Source of the DNA: Cognatundibacterium luofuense
GTDB lineage: Bacteria > Pseudomonadota > Gammaproteobacteria > Burkholderiales > Burkholderiaceae_D
Reading direction: 5' to 3'
NCBI RefSeq assembly: GCF_018139685.1
Contig: NZ_JAGSPN010000005.1
Span: forward strand, 186,001 to 250,000
Length of the DNA: 64,000 nucleotides
Positions 8,767-18,700 of this stretch are shown here, piece after piece. Position 1 is the first letter of the stretch; each line of letters starts with the position of its first letter. Under the pieces are notes generated by a model. That model saw only the letters and a list, made by a program, of their open reading frames with translations. It was not told the origin of the DNA and ran no database searches. The position numbers and the translations under genes are program-made.

Positions 8767-9620
8767 TGACGTACCAGTGTTTCAAGCTTGATATTCAGAA
8801 CAGTATTGCGCATCTGTCCCTGAACCGGCCGGATGCGATGAACACCATGCAACCGGTGTTCTTCCGTGAGCTCAGCGCCATTCTCAGCGAACTGCAGCAA
8901 TCCGGCCAGGCCCGTGTGCTGGTGCTGTCTTCCACCGGTAAACATTTCTGTGCCGGTATGTCGCTCGATGTCTTCACCAGCGGCGGCTTCCGTATTGATG
9001 ACAGCACAGCGGCTGGTCGCGCCAGTCTGGCGATGGTGGTGCAGGATATGCATCGCTGTATCAACCAGCTGGAAGACCTGCGTATGCCGGTGATTGCTGC
9101 GATTCAGGGCGGCTGTATCGGTGGCGGTGTCGATCTGATCTGCGCAACGGATATCCGCCTCGGCAGCAGCGACAGTTTTTTCTGTATTCAGGAAATCAAT
9201 ATCGGCATGACGGCGGATCTCGGTACTCTGCAACGTTTACCGAAACTGATCCCGGAAGGCATCGTGCATGAAATGGCCTACACCGGCCGCCGTCTGGCAG
9301 CACAACGCGCACAACAATGCGGTTTGCTGAACGACGTGTTTGAAACGCAGGAGCAAATGCTGGCAGCTGCGATGGAAATGGCCGCAGAAATTGCTTCCAA
9401 ACCACCGGTGGCAATCTGGGGCAGCAAACAAGCCATTCACTATGCGCGTGATCACTCTACGCACGATGCATTACAGCAAATGGCCTGGCTGCAGGCCGGT
9501 ATCTGGCAAAGCAGTAATCTGCTGGAAGCGTTTATGGCGAAACAGCAAAAACGTCCGACGAATTTCCCGGATCTGGCGCCGCTGCAGTATTTTGCCGACA
9601 GCGACTATCCGCTGAAATAA
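8766..9620 (+). CDS. Enoyl-CoA hydratase/isomerase family protein, probably dienoyl-CoA isomerase
   Basis: Crotonase-fold acyl-CoA enzyme, 284 residues. The oxyanion-hole motifs are visible: KHFCAGMSLDVF and IQGGCIGGGVDL. The segment EINIGMTADLGTLQRLPK closely matches the active-site stretch of delta3,5-delta2,4-dienoyl-CoA isomerases (ECH1 type), where the Glu and Asp (here the E of EINIG and the D of TADLG) move the proton. It should act in beta-oxidation of polyunsaturated fatty acids. The start ATG overlaps the TetR stop (TAATG) and is preceded by AGGAGG. Isomerase rather than hydratase is an inference from that motif. Confidence 0.9.
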   Translation: MTYQCFKLDIQNSIAHLSLNRPDAMNTMQPVFFRELSAILSELQQSGQARVLVLSSTGKHFCAGMSLDVFTSGGFRIDDSTAAGRASLAMVVQDMHRCINQLEDLRMPVIAAIQGGCIGGGVDLICATDIRLGSSDSFFCIQEINIGMTADLGTLQRLPKLIPEGIVHEMAYTGRRLAAQRAQQCGLLNDVFETQEQMLAAAMEMAAEIASKPPVAIWGSKQAIHYARDHSTHDALQQMAWLQAGIWQSSNLLEAFMAKQQKRPTNFPDLAPLQYFADSDYPLK

Positions 9621-9639
9621 TCGCTGCTCGCACAGAGCA

Positions 9640-9673
9640 AAAAAAACAGCCGGATAATTCCGGCTGTTTTTTT
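9640..9673. terminator. Bidirectional intrinsic terminator
   Basis: A 15-bp inverted repeat (core CAGCCGGA/TCCGGCTG) flanked by A and T runs, between the convergent crotonase and DUF1289 genes. Confidence 0.85.
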
Positions 9674-9690
9674 ATCTGCTGCAGATAAGG

Positions 9691-9897
9691 TCAGAACATA
9701 CGCTGTTTGACCTGATGCCAGACTACCAGCTTATGTTGATCACTGGCTTTGCTCCAGCCGGTTAACTCATCAATTGTGCGGAAACAACCGGCACACCAGC
9801 CTTTTTCCTGATCCATACGGCAAACGCCGACGCAAGGCGAAGGCACGACCTTCCCCTGTGGATGTTCTGCCGGTTCAAAATCGTAAAGAATATTCAT
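9691..9897 (-). CDS. DUF1289 family small cysteine-rich protein
   Basis: A 68-residue protein with the four-cysteine pattern of DUF1289: SPCVGVCRMD followed by GWCAGCFRTIDEL. The spacing suggests a metal or iron-sulfur site; the function is unknown. It starts six bases after the ybaK-type gene and is in the same operon. Confidence 0.9.
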   Translation of the reverse strand: MNILYDFEPAEHPQGKVVPSPCVGVCRMDQEKGWCAGCFRTIDELTGWSKASDQHKLVVWHQVKQRMF

Positions 9898-9903
9898 GGC
9901 TTG

Positions 9904-10404
9904 TTACTCTGCAATCTGTTGTGCAATATCGGCCAGTGGTGCGCCGGTCATTTGTTGTAATTGTTGCGGCGTCAGCGGGAAAACGGCATGCGGATGACCC
10001 GCAGCAGCCCAGACGCGCGGATAACGGCATAAATCCTGATCGATCAGCATAATCAGCCTGGACGGATGTCCGACCGGACATACACCGCCGATCGCATAAC
10101 CGGTTTTTTCGCGCACAAACGCTGCATTCGCTTTTCCCAGCGGCCCGGTATGCGCTGCCACTTTGTGTTCATCCACCCGGTTTGCACCGCTGGCCACCAC
10201 CATCACCGCCGCATCGTCTGACAAGCGCCGGAACACGACCGATTTAGCAATTTCCGCGACGCTGCAACCCAGTCCGGCAGCCGCTTCCGCCGATGTCTTA
10301 CCGGTTTCGGGCAGCATCACCACTTCACCACTGTGACCAGCCTGACGCAGACAGGCGACCACGCGCTGTACTGACTCCGGTAAATCAAGGCTTGTGCTTT
10401 CCAT
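9904..10404 (-). CDS. YbaK/ProX-type aminoacyl-tRNA deacylase domain protein
   Basis: Free-standing trans-editing domain, 166 residues, the normal length. The family hydrolyses mischarged tRNAs (for example Cys- or Ala-tRNA(Pro)). Recognisable segments are GCSVAEIAKSVVFR with the conserved lysine, VASGANRVD and the glycine-rich IGGVCPVGH motif near the active site. It is upstream of the DUF1289 gene with a 6-bp gap. Exact tRNA specificity is not readable. Confidence 0.88.
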   Translation of the reverse strand: MESTSLDLPESVQRVVACLRQAGHSGEVVMLPETGKTSAEAAAGLGCSVAEIAKSVVFRRLSDDAAVMVVASGANRVDEHKVAAHTGPLGKANAAFVREKTGYAIGGVCPVGHPSRLIMLIDQDLCRYPRVWAAAGHPHAVFPLTPQQLQQMTGAPLADIAQQIAE

Positions 10405-10525
10405 GCGAAGACTCCTGCTTTGTCAGAAAAAACATAGACAATCTTATCAGATTCAGAAGCAGAGAATATACGGTCAGAAAACCGTCAGGCTGTCAGTCAG
10501 CACCGCAAAACGCTGGGCTGCAGGC

Positions 10526-10852
10526 TTAACCGCCCCAGCTTTGCAGTAATTCGCGGTGTTCTGGCGGGTAGTCGCTGGATTTCATACCGGAACGGTATTC
10601 GCTGCCGCTGAGGATGGTGTAGACGCAGGTTGCGGTAAATACCACACGGGTACGAACGGAAGCATCACGCTGACTCGGCACTTCCATCATCATCTGATAC
10701 GCTTGTTTTTCACGCAGCATGACTGCGCATTGCATTTGTATCCCGGAAGCCGAGAAGTTAATGACTTTGGCCGGCACAATACGTCCCGGAGCCACCTGAA
10801 TAGCAGCCCGCCAGGCAACTGGCAAACGGGAAGAAGCGCGCGAATCACTCAT
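10526..10852 (-). CDS. PilZ domain protein (c-di-GMP receptor)
   Basis: A single PilZ domain of 108 residues. Both ligand motifs are present: RASSR (RxxxR, about residues 5-9) and NFSASG ([D/N]xSxxG, about 32-37), so it should bind cyclic-di-GMP. No output domain is fused. Together with the GGEEF cyclase at 1156 and the EAL protein at 20415 it gives this window a maker, a breaker and a receptor of c-di-GMP, although they are not in one operon. Confidence 0.88.
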   Translation of the reverse strand: MSDSRASSRLPVAWRAAIQVAPGRIVPAKVINFSASGIQMQCAVMLREKQAYQMMMEVPSQRDASVRTRVVFTATCVYTILSGSEYRSGMKSSDYPPEHRELLQSWGG

Positions 10853-10913
10853 AAACGATCAGTCAAAACAAAGCAGGGAAAAAGCTGCAAACCGTAAATT
10901 GTAACAAGACTTA

Positions 10914-10925
10914 GCACGATCGTGC
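10914..10925. promoter_or_regulatory. 12-bp perfect palindrome upstream of the PilZ gene
   Basis: GCACGATCGTGC reads the same on both strands. It is in the gap between the PilZ gene start (10852) and the end of the flavoprotein gene (10958). It could be an operator; no protein is linked to it. Confidence 0.25.
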
Positions 10926-10957
10926 AGACGGCGCGTGAAATGCTGATGACACTGTCG

Positions 10958-12217
10958 TCATCCTGCGGCCTGTTGTTGCAGATAAGCGAGCATGCCCAGC
11001 CCTGCCTGACGTCCGGTCGCAAGGCAGGCGGTCAGCAAATAACCACCCGTCGGCGCTTCCCAGTCCAGCATTTCACCGGCACAAAACACACCGGGAACGG
11101 CATTCAGCATCAGGTGCGGGTCCAGCGCATCAAAGCACACACCACCGGCTGTGCTGATCGCTTCTTCGACCGGACGCATGCCATGCAAACGCAGAGGCAG
11201 GGCTTTCAGCGCAGCCGCCAGTTGCGCTGTATCCAGCATCTGTTCGCGGCTCAGGCATTCGTGCAGCAAGCCCAGTTTCAGTTTATCGAGACCGAGACGG
11301 CTTTGTAAAAATGAAGACAGGGATTTCGCACCGCGTCCGCTTTCCAGCAAACTGCGCACTTTGTCATCGCTGAAATCCGGCAGCAAATCCAGTAACAACA
11401 CGGCTTCGCCCTGTGCCAGCAACTGCCTGCGCAAGGCGGAAGACAAAGCGTAAATCAGACTACCTTCGACACCGTGTTCCGTCATCACAAACTGGCCACG
11501 CCGTGGTGGCTGCTCAGTACCTGCCACGCTGGCCGCCACAGTCAGCAGCGGCGCACCGGCAAAACGGCTGCGGAAGCTGTCACTCCACGGCCGCTCGAAG
11601 CCGCAATTGGCCGGATGTAAAGACTGCACCGCCACACCGCGTACAGTCAGCAAAGGCACCCATGCCGCATCCGATCCCAGACGCGGCCAGCTGGCACCGC
11701 CCAGTGCCAGCAATACCGCGTTTGCGCTGACCATGTGCTCACCGTCCGGTGTCTGAAAACGCAGACTTTGCTGATCTTCGCTCCAGCCGGTCCAGCGGTG
11801 CCGCATATGAAAACGCACACCATGTTCCCGCAACCGGTGCAGCCAGGCACGTAACAGCGGTGCCGCTTTCATATCGACGGGAAAAATACGACCGGAACTG
11901 CCGGTAAACGTCGCCACGCCCAGACTGTCTGCCCAGCGGCACACGGCCTGATTATCAAATGCAGCAATCGTGTCATGCAGCCGCTCAGCACGGTCACCAT
12001 AACGTGCGAGAAACGGGGCAAATGGCTCCGAGTGCGTCAGATTCATCCCGCCTTTGCCCGCCAGCAGAAACTTGCGCCCGGCCGATGGCATCGCATCGTA
12101 AATATCGACTGCCACACCGGCGCTTGCCAGTACTTCAGCCGCCATCAGGCCAGCCGGACCGGCTCCGATAATCACAACACGGGCAGCAGAAACAGGGGAA
12201 TTCGCGGACATAAGCAT
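10958..12217 (-). CDS. HI0933/BaiN-family FAD-dependent oxidoreductase
   Basis: Flavoprotein of 419 residues. The N-terminus carries the FAD-binding Rossmann motif IIGAGPAGLMAAEVLASAG, followed by the family marker GRKFLLAGKGGMNLTHSE. The C-terminal segment has the second FAD contact: VPGVFCAGEMLDWEAPTGGY. This family (YhiN/BaiN-like) has no settled general substrate, although a relative reduces bile acids. The ATG at 12217 and another two codons later are both possible starts. Confidence 0.9.
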   Translation of the reverse strand: MLMSANSPVSAARVVIIGAGPAGLMAAEVLASAGVAVDIYDAMPSAGRKFLLAGKGGMNLTHSEPFAPFLARYGDRAERLHDTIAAFDNQAVCRWADSLGVATFTGSSGRIFPVDMKAAPLLRAWLHRLREHGVRFHMRHRWTGWSEDQQSLRFQTPDGEHMVSANAVLLALGGASWPRLGSDAAWVPLLTVRGVAVQSLHPANCGFERPWSDSFRSRFAGAPLLTVAASVAGTEQPPRRGQFVMTEHGVEGSLIYALSSALRRQLLAQGEAVLLLDLLPDFSDDKVRSLLESGRGAKSLSSFLQSRLGLDKLKLGLLHECLSREQMLDTAQLAAALKALPLRLHGMRPVEEAISTAGGVCFDALDPHLMLNAVPGVFCAGEMLDWEAPTGGYLLTACLATGRQAGLGMLAYLQQQAAG

Positions 12218-12274
12218 ACAGTTCAGGCAGGGAAGTCCGACATGATACGCGTGCGTCCGGCTGCTGACCAGAAA

Positions 12275-13654
12275 TCAGGACAGCGGAAAGCGCAATTGCA
12301 CGGTCAGCCCCTGCCCGTCATTGCCATCCAGTAAACGCAGGCTGGCACCATGCGCCTGCGCGATATTGGCCACAATCGATAAACCTAAACCGCTGCCGGG
12401 AATGCTGGCATCGGATAAGCGAACGAAACGCTCCAGCACCTGACTGCGCTGTGCTGCCGGAATACCTGGACCACTATCGCTGACTTCCAGTACGGCCTGC
12501 CCCTGCTGTTCACCGCAACGCAGATGCAGATGACCGGGAGCCGGTGTGTAGCGGCAGGCATTGTCGATCAGATTACGCATCAGCATACTCATACTGATTG
12601 CATCCATCCCCGTATATACGGTCTGAAAATCGGTCGTCAGCGTATGTCCTGCCTGTGCGATGTCGTGCTGCCATTCTGCCGTCTGCGCGCGGCACCATGC
12701 TGCCAGATCAGTACGCGGCAAAGCCGGCACTGCACTGGTTTCCGGCTCTGAGCGCGACAAGGCCAGCAACTGCGTAACCAGTCTGCTGGCGCGCTCTATG
12801 CTGTCGCTGAGTGCAGTTTCCGCTTCCTGCCGCTCCTCTGCATTGCGTGCACGACGCCAGACCTGCAGACTGGTTTTGACTGCAGCCAGCGGCGTACGCA
12901 ATTCATGGGCGGCATCAGCGGTAAAGCGCTGCTCCCGTTCCCGGGTCTGACTGACGCGCACAAACAATTGATTCAGCGCAGCCACCAGCGGCAGAATTTC
13001 CGCTGGTGCCCCCTGCGGACTCAGTGCGGAAAAATCACCGGGGCGGCGCTGCGTCAGCTGATGAGCATAATGGCGCAGGCTGTTGAAGACACGATTCACC
13101 GTCCACCAGATACCCAGTACCAGCAACGGCGCGATTGCCAGTGCAAATGCCAGTAACTGATAGGTAAAACGACCGGTAATGTCACGCCGGTGGGTATCCG
13201 GTTCCACCACCTGCATTTGCAGCGTATGGCTGTCATTCCAGACCACATAGCTGCGCCAGCGCTGCCCACGCAACTGTATCCAGCCATAACCGGACGGACT
13301 GTTCAGCTGGAGAAAAGGCTGGTCCGGCGCACCCGTATTTTTATAAATCAGTTGTCCGTCTGCATCGTGAATCTGGAACAGCAGATAGGTATTGTCGCGC
13401 CGGGTTGATACATCAGCGAAACGGTGGGCAGAATGCACGCCGCGCTCCTGCATTTCATGTTCGGCCAGCGATAACAGCAAATGTCCGGTTTCTGCCAGCG
13501 ACTGATCAAATAACTCATGGCTTTCGGTATCCGCATTCAGATACACGACCACCGCGCTGACCCCCCAGACGGTAATCGTCAGACTCAGCAAAATGCCTAA
13601 TAAGGTACGCCTCAGTGACCAGCTGCCGCTGCGCAAAGTGATTGCAGAATGCAT
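12275..13654 (-). CDS. Sensor histidine kinase, QseC/PmrB-like
   Basis: Membrane kinase of 459 residues paired with the regulator directly upstream. It has a membrane helix at about 17-38, a periplasmic sensor of about 125 residues, a second helix at about 164-187, a HAMP-like linker, the HisKA box with H250 (AAHELRTPLAAVKTS) and an ATPase domain with N (LIDNACRY), G1 (DSGPGIP) and G2 (GSGLGLSIV) boxes. The frame stays open upstream into the regulator, but the ATG at 13654 shares one base with its stop (TGATG), a translational-coupling junction, and gives the normal N-terminus. The neighbouring RND operon suggests that it senses metal or toxic solute stress. Confidence 0.93.
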   Translation of the reverse strand: MHSAITLRSGSWSLRRTLLGILLSLTITVWGVSAVVVYLNADTESHELFDQSLAETGHLLLSLAEHEMQERGVHSAHRFADVSTRRDNTYLLFQIHDADGQLIYKNTGAPDQPFLQLNSPSGYGWIQLRGQRWRSYVVWNDSHTLQMQVVEPDTHRRDITGRFTYQLLAFALAIAPLLVLGIWWTVNRVFNSLRHYAHQLTQRRPGDFSALSPQGAPAEILPLVAALNQLFVRVSQTREREQRFTADAAHELRTPLAAVKTSLQVWRRARNAEERQEAETALSDSIERASRLVTQLLALSRSEPETSAVPALPRTDLAAWCRAQTAEWQHDIAQAGHTLTTDFQTVYTGMDAISMSMLMRNLIDNACRYTPAPGHLHLRCGEQQGQAVLEVSDSGPGIPAAQRSQVLERFVRLSDASIPGSGLGLSIVANIAQAHGASLRLLDGNDGQGLTVQLRFPLS

Positions 13655-14328
13655 CAGGATTCTCCGTCCGTGGACATGGTATAGCCGAGAGCATGTACAG
13701 TACGTATGCAGTGTTTGCTGATTTTTTTGCGCAAATGGTGAATATGCACCTGTACGGCATTGCTTTCGATTTCTTCGCCCCAGCCGTACAGCGCTTCCTC
13801 CAGCTGCTCCCTTGTCACAACTTGTCCGTGTCTTTCCATCAGATACTGCAAAACACAAAATTCTTTGCCAGTCAGCACCACAAGTTGCCCCTGATAGCGA
13901 ACTTCACGCGCAGCCACATCCAGCGTCAGCTCACCGTGTTGCAGTACTTCATGCAAGCGGCCATGACTGCGGCGGCAGGCAGCGCGTATCCGTGCCGCGA
14001 GTTCATCCAGATCAAACGGTTTAATGATGAAATCATCGGCGCCTTCATCCAGACCGGCGATACGGTCGGGGATCTGATCACGTGCAGTCACAATCAGAAT
14101 CGCTCCCTGATATGGCCGGTTACCGCGCCGCAGATTACGCAGCAACTGCATGCCATCCATCGTCTGCAAGCCCAGATCGAGTAACAAACAAGCGTACTGG
14201 TGCGTTGCAACCGCCGTCAGCACGGTTTCTCCGCGCTGCAGCCAGTCAACCGTCATTCCCAGCTGTTCCAGTCCAATCTGGGTGATACGCCCCAGTTGCG
14301 GGTCATCTTCCACCAGCAAGATACGCAT
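13654..14328 (-). CDS. OmpR-family response regulator, QseB/PmrA-like
   Basis: A 224-residue regulator with a receiver domain (acidic pair EDD at 7-9, phospho-acceptor D51 in LLLDLGLQ, conserved K in FIIKPFDLDEL) and a winged-helix DNA-binding domain (motifs LTGKEFCVLQYLMER, VHIHHLRKKI). It is the first gene of a two-gene operon with the kinase and is divergent from the efflux operon at 14558. A direct-repeat box of the kind bound by PmrA/QseB lies 48 bases before its start, so autoregulation and control of the pump are likely. Confidence 0.94.
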   Translation of the reverse strand: MRILLVEDDPQLGRITQIGLEQLGMTVDWLQRGETVLTAVATHQYACLLLDLGLQTMDGMQLLRNLRRGNRPYQGAILIVTARDQIPDRIAGLDEGADDFIIKPFDLDELAARIRAACRRSHGRLHEVLQHGELTLDVAAREVRYQGQLVVLTGKEFCVLQYLMERHGQVVTREQLEEALYGWGEEIESNAVQVHIHHLRKKISKHCIRTVHALGYTMSTDGES

Positions 14329-14375
14329 ACGCTTTCCTCATCATGTGTTCCTGATCTGCATTATCCGCCGCTCAG

Positions 14376-14392
14376 TTTAAGAAATCCTTAAG
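14376..14392. promoter_or_regulatory. PmrA/QseB-type box (two TTAA half-sites 5 bp apart)
   Basis: TTTAAG (14376-14381) and CTTAAG (14387-14392) with a 5-base spacer match the HTTAAD-N5-HTTAAD pattern of PmrA/QseB binding sites. Read toward the regulator gene on the minus strand, the box is followed ten bases later by GATAAT, a good -10, so it overlaps the -35 position as in activated promoters of this family. It is in the divergent gap between the two-component system and the RND operon. Confidence 0.65.
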
Positions 14393-14557
14393 TTCCGCAC
14401 GACAAAATACCAGACATCAGAAAATTTCTATTCTTTTGCGCAGACGAAGACCGGATCGTATTTCCGGTCAATAAACCGTAGCTACTACAGGATGAAATGC
14501 TCTGCCAGAAATGTATTGCGTTCTATATTGATATCAACCTCAACACCGACGATCGCC

Positions 14558-15715
14558 ATGAAACAATCAAAACAGCTTATCCGTCGCACCGTCATCCTGA
14601 CTGCATTGCTGAGCACGGTACTGCAGGCACAGGCCGCTGAACCGGCCATCCTGCATGTCTCCGCCGCGCAGCAACAGCAACTCGGCATACAGGTACAAAA
14701 TCTGGCCGCACCGGCAACTGATACTCGTCCGGCACCCGGACTGCGTTTATCCGGTCAGGTAGTCAGCCCGCGTAACGCACAGACGCTGGTCAGCCCGCTG
14801 CTGTCCGGACATGTGCAGGATGTCCGTGTCAGCGCCATGCAGACAGTAAAGCAGGGACAGGTACTGGCGACCATGATCAGCCCGGAAGCCATGAGCCTGC
14901 AGCGCGAATATCTGCAACTGGCAATTCAGGCGAAACTGGCACGCGAGAAAAAAGAACGTGATGAAGGCTTGTTTCAGGATGGCATCATTGCTCGCAGCCG
15001 GGTTGAAGAAAGCCGCGCGCTGCTGATACAGGCAGAAGCCGGTGCGCGTGAACGACAGCAAACACTGAAAGCCGCCGGTTTTCCGGAATCAGCTTTAAAG
15101 CAACTGGTTCAGCAGCAGCAAATCCAGACCACGCTGGCAATTACTGCAAACAGCAGCGGCACGCTGACCGAGCTGCAGTTAAAACCGGGGCAGAAAATCG
15201 ATGCCGGTATGCCGGTCGCGACGATCAGTAAAAACGGTGCATTCTGGGTGGAGTTTCAGGTGGCTGCGAGTCTGGCAGCGCAGATCAAAACCGGCGATCA
15301 GATACGGGTTGCAGCTTGTCAGGATGCACTCAGAGTAACGGCTGTTGCAGCCCATGTACAGGCTGAAACACAAAACCGTATTGTGCGTGCCGAGCAAAGC
15401 AAACCCGAGTCCTGCCTGCAACTGAATCAGTTTGTGGAAGGAAGACTGGAGAGCGCGCAAATCCCGGCTGCCAGCTTCGCATTACCACGTTCCGCAATCA
15501 TTCAGTTGCAGGGTAAATCGTGGATCTTTATCCGTCAGCCGCAAGGTTACCTGCCGGTCGCTGTGACCATTGTTCAGCAGCAGGGAGAACAATCCTGGAT
15601 ACGCGCGGTACAGGAAAAACAACTGGCCGCCGGTGCGCAAGTCGTTGTGAAAGGCATTTCCGGCCTGAAAGGTCTGATGCTGGGTATGGGTGGTGAACAA
15701 GAGGGAGACCACTGA
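14558..15715 (+). CDS. RND efflux periplasmic adaptor (CusB/CzcB-like)
   Basis: Membrane-fusion protein of 385 residues that links the pump to the outer-membrane factor. A Sec signal peptide ends near residue 25 (VLQAQAAEP). It has a split lipoyl/barrel-sandwich domain (LSPLLSGHVQDV-like segment at about 80-110 and SGTLTELQLKPGQKI at about 205), an alpha-helical hairpin between them, and beta-barrel segments after. The frame extends upstream to ATG 14492, but 14558 places the signal peptide at the N-terminus. Its last base is the first base of the pump gene. A metal-binding His/Met-rich N-terminal extension is not visible. Confidence 0.9.
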   Translation: MKQSKQLIRRTVILTALLSTVLQAQAAEPAILHVSAAQQQQLGIQVQNLAAPATDTRPAPGLRLSGQVVSPRNAQTLVSPLLSGHVQDVRVSAMQTVKQGQVLATMISPEAMSLQREYLQLAIQAKLAREKKERDEGLFQDGIIARSRVEESRALLIQAEAGARERQQTLKAAGFPESALKQLVQQQQIQTTLAITANSSGTLTELQLKPGQKIDAGMPVATISKNGAFWVEFQVAASLAAQIKTGDQIRVAACQDALRVTAVAAHVQAETQNRIVRAEQSKPESCLQLNQFVEGRLESAQIPAASFALPRSAIIQLQGKSWIFIRQPQGYLPVAVTIVQQQGEQSWIRAVQEKQLAAGAQVVVKGISGLKGLMLGMGGEQEGDH

Positions 15716-18700
15716 TGCTCGCCCGACTGATTGCTTTTTCTCTGGCACAGCGCTTACTGCTTGCTGTGCTGACGGTTTTACTTGCCGCCGCGGGCTACAC
15801 CGCATTTCAGCGTTTACCGATTGATGCTTTCCCCGATGTATCCAGCACGCAGGTCAAAATCATTCTGAAAGCGCCCGGTATGACGCCGGAAGAGGTTGAA
15901 AGCCGGATTGTTGCGCCTGTCGAACAGGAACTGCTCGGCATTCCGAAACAATCGATACTGCGCTCCACATCGAAATACGCGATTGCCGATATCACACTGG
16001 ACTTTGAAGAAGGTACGGATGTGTTCTGGGCGCGTCAGCAGGTCGGCGAACGGCTCAGCGGCGTGATGAAAGATTTACCGGCCTCTGTCAACGGTGGCCT
16101 TGCACCGATCACGACACCACTGGGTGAAATTTTTATGTTCACCATTGAAGGTCCGCAATCGCTGATGGAAAAGCGCAGCGTTCTGGAATGGACGATACGC
16201 CCTTTGCTGCGCAATATCCCCGGTGTAGCCGATGTGAACTCGCTGGGCGGACAAGTCCGCAGCTTTGAAGTAATTCCCGATCCGGAAGCGTTAGCAGCAC
16301 GTGGCCTGTCGCTGGCCGCACTGGAAGCTGCTATCGAAACGAATAACCGTAACGATGGCGCGGGACGTCTGAACAGCGGTGAAGAATCCCTGCTGGTGCG
16401 CAGCGATGGCAATATCCGCACGCTGGACGATCTGAAAGCAATTGCGATCACCGAGAAACAAGGTGTCGCGATCCGTGTCGGCGATGTAGCCGAAGTCCGC
16501 ACCGGTGCATTAACACGCTACGGCGTCGTCACACGTAACGGGCAAAGCGAAGCAGTTGAAGGTCTGGTTCTGGCTATGCGTGGTGCGAATGCCCGCGATG
16601 TGGTCACTCAGGTACGCAGCAGGCTCGCAGCCGTTGCGTCCAGTCTGCCAAAAGGCATGGAAATTCAGACTTTTTATGACCGCGGCAATCTGGTGGAACG
16701 TGCAACCGGCACGGTAATCAGTGCGCTGGCTGAAGCCAGTGTTCTGGTAGTGATTTTGCTGTATGTGTTTCTCGGTAACCTGCGCTCCGCACTGGTCGTG
16801 ACTTGCATACTGCCTTTGTCGGCGCTCAGCACCTTTATCCTGATGCATTATTTCGGACTGTCAGCCAATCTGATGTCACTGGGCGGACTGGCCATTGCGA
16901 TCGGTATGCTGGTTGATGCGGCTGTCGTCGTGGTGGAAAACATCGAGGCCAGTCCTTCAGGTGAGCAAAGCAAAGGGATACCGCGTCTGCACAGCATTTA
17001 CCGTGCAGTCCGGGAGGTTGCACTGCCGGTCACAAGTGGTATCAGCGTGATCATGATCGTATTCCTGCCCTTGCTGACCTTGCAGGGACTGGAGGGCAAG
17101 TTATTCGCTCCGGTTGCGATGACCATTATTTTTGCACTGGGCGCTTCCCTGCTGCTCTCGCTGACCGTCATTCCTGTGCTTGCCTCCTGGATGCTGCGTG
17201 ACGGACATCATGCCACACCGGTCATCGTGCAAAAAATGGAAGCGGTATACCGGCGCATTCTGTTGTCCGCACTGGCACATCAACGCTGGTGGATGGGCGG
17301 TGCTGTTGCCGCATTAGTCAGCGCTCTCCTGATTTTTCCGTTCCTCGGTAAATCATTTATGCCGGTACTCGATGAGGGTGACATCATTCTGCAGATCGAA
17401 AAACTGCCTTCAGTCAATCTGCAGGAATCAGCGCGTATCGATATGGCAGTGCAAAAACGCATACTTGAAAAAGTACCGGAAGTTTCTGCAGTGATCGCCC
17501 GCGCCGGTTCGGATGAACTTGGTCTGGATCCGATGGGTTTAAATGAAACAGACAGCTTTCTTGTGCTGAAACCACGCGCTGAATGGCATGCAAAAAACAA
17601 AGCGGAACTGACCGAAAAATTGCGCGAAGTAACGGCTGATTTCCCCGGTGTGAATTTCAGCTTTACTCAACCAATTGAAATGCGTACTTCAGAAATGCTG
17701 TCGGGTGTGCGCAGTGATCTCGCTGTCAAAATTTACGGTCCTGATCCCGTTATTCTTGATCAGTTATCTGAACAGGTCAGCAAATTACTGAACGGTGTCG
17801 ATGGTGCGCAGGATGTGATGCGTACTCAGAACGAAGGCGTGCAGTATTTGCAGGTAGAGATTGACCGCATCCGTGCAGGTCGTCTCGGATTGTCGGTTGA
17901 ACAAATACAAAACGATCTGCGTATGCTGGTTGAAGGTAAGCAGAGCGGTATTGTCACTGAAAAAGCACAACGCTTACCTGTACTGATCCGGGGCGGCGAG
18001 AACCTGCGTATGTCGCCGGAACTGTTTGCACAGCTTCGCTTACCTGTCAGCAGTGGTATCACGATCGCTTTGTCGGAAATTGCAACGCTGAAACATACCG
18101 ATGGCCCGGTGAAGGTTGAGCGTGAGAATGCATCACGCCTGACCGTGGTACGCGCCAATGTGAAAGGCCGCGATCTGGTGTCATTCGTTGCTGAAGCACA
18201 GCGTATCGTTGCAGAAAAAGTCAGTCTGCCTGCCGGATACCGGATCAGCTGGGGTGGTCAGTTTGAAAACCAGCAACGCGCTGCACAACGTCTGATGGTC
18301 GTGGTACCGGTTGCTCTGGCACTGATCTTTTTACTGCTGTTTTCCAGCCTGCAAAGCCTGCGTCAGGCCTTACTGGTTCTGGCAAATATTCCGTTTGCAC
18401 TGATTGGCGGCGTAGTGGCGCTTGGTATCAGCGGTGAATACTTATCCGTACCGGCATCGGTGGGCTTTATTGCACTGATGGGTATTGCAGTGCTGAATGG
18501 TCTGGTCATGATCAGTTATTTCAATCAGCTCAAAGCTCGCGGTGTTGCAATTCGTGAAGTGGTGACGGAGGGGGCTGTGCGCCGTTTCCGCCCGGTCATG
18601 ATGACCGCCAGCATTACCGCATTTGGTCTGATTCCTTTGCTGCTGGCCAGCGGGCCCGGCTCAGAGATTCAGAAACCACTGGCAATCGTTGTGATCGGCG

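Noticed and set aside
10945-10962. A GATGAC/GTCATC hairpin as terminator of the PilZ or flavoprotein gene
   Set aside because: There is no T run on either strand and it overlaps the end of a coding region.
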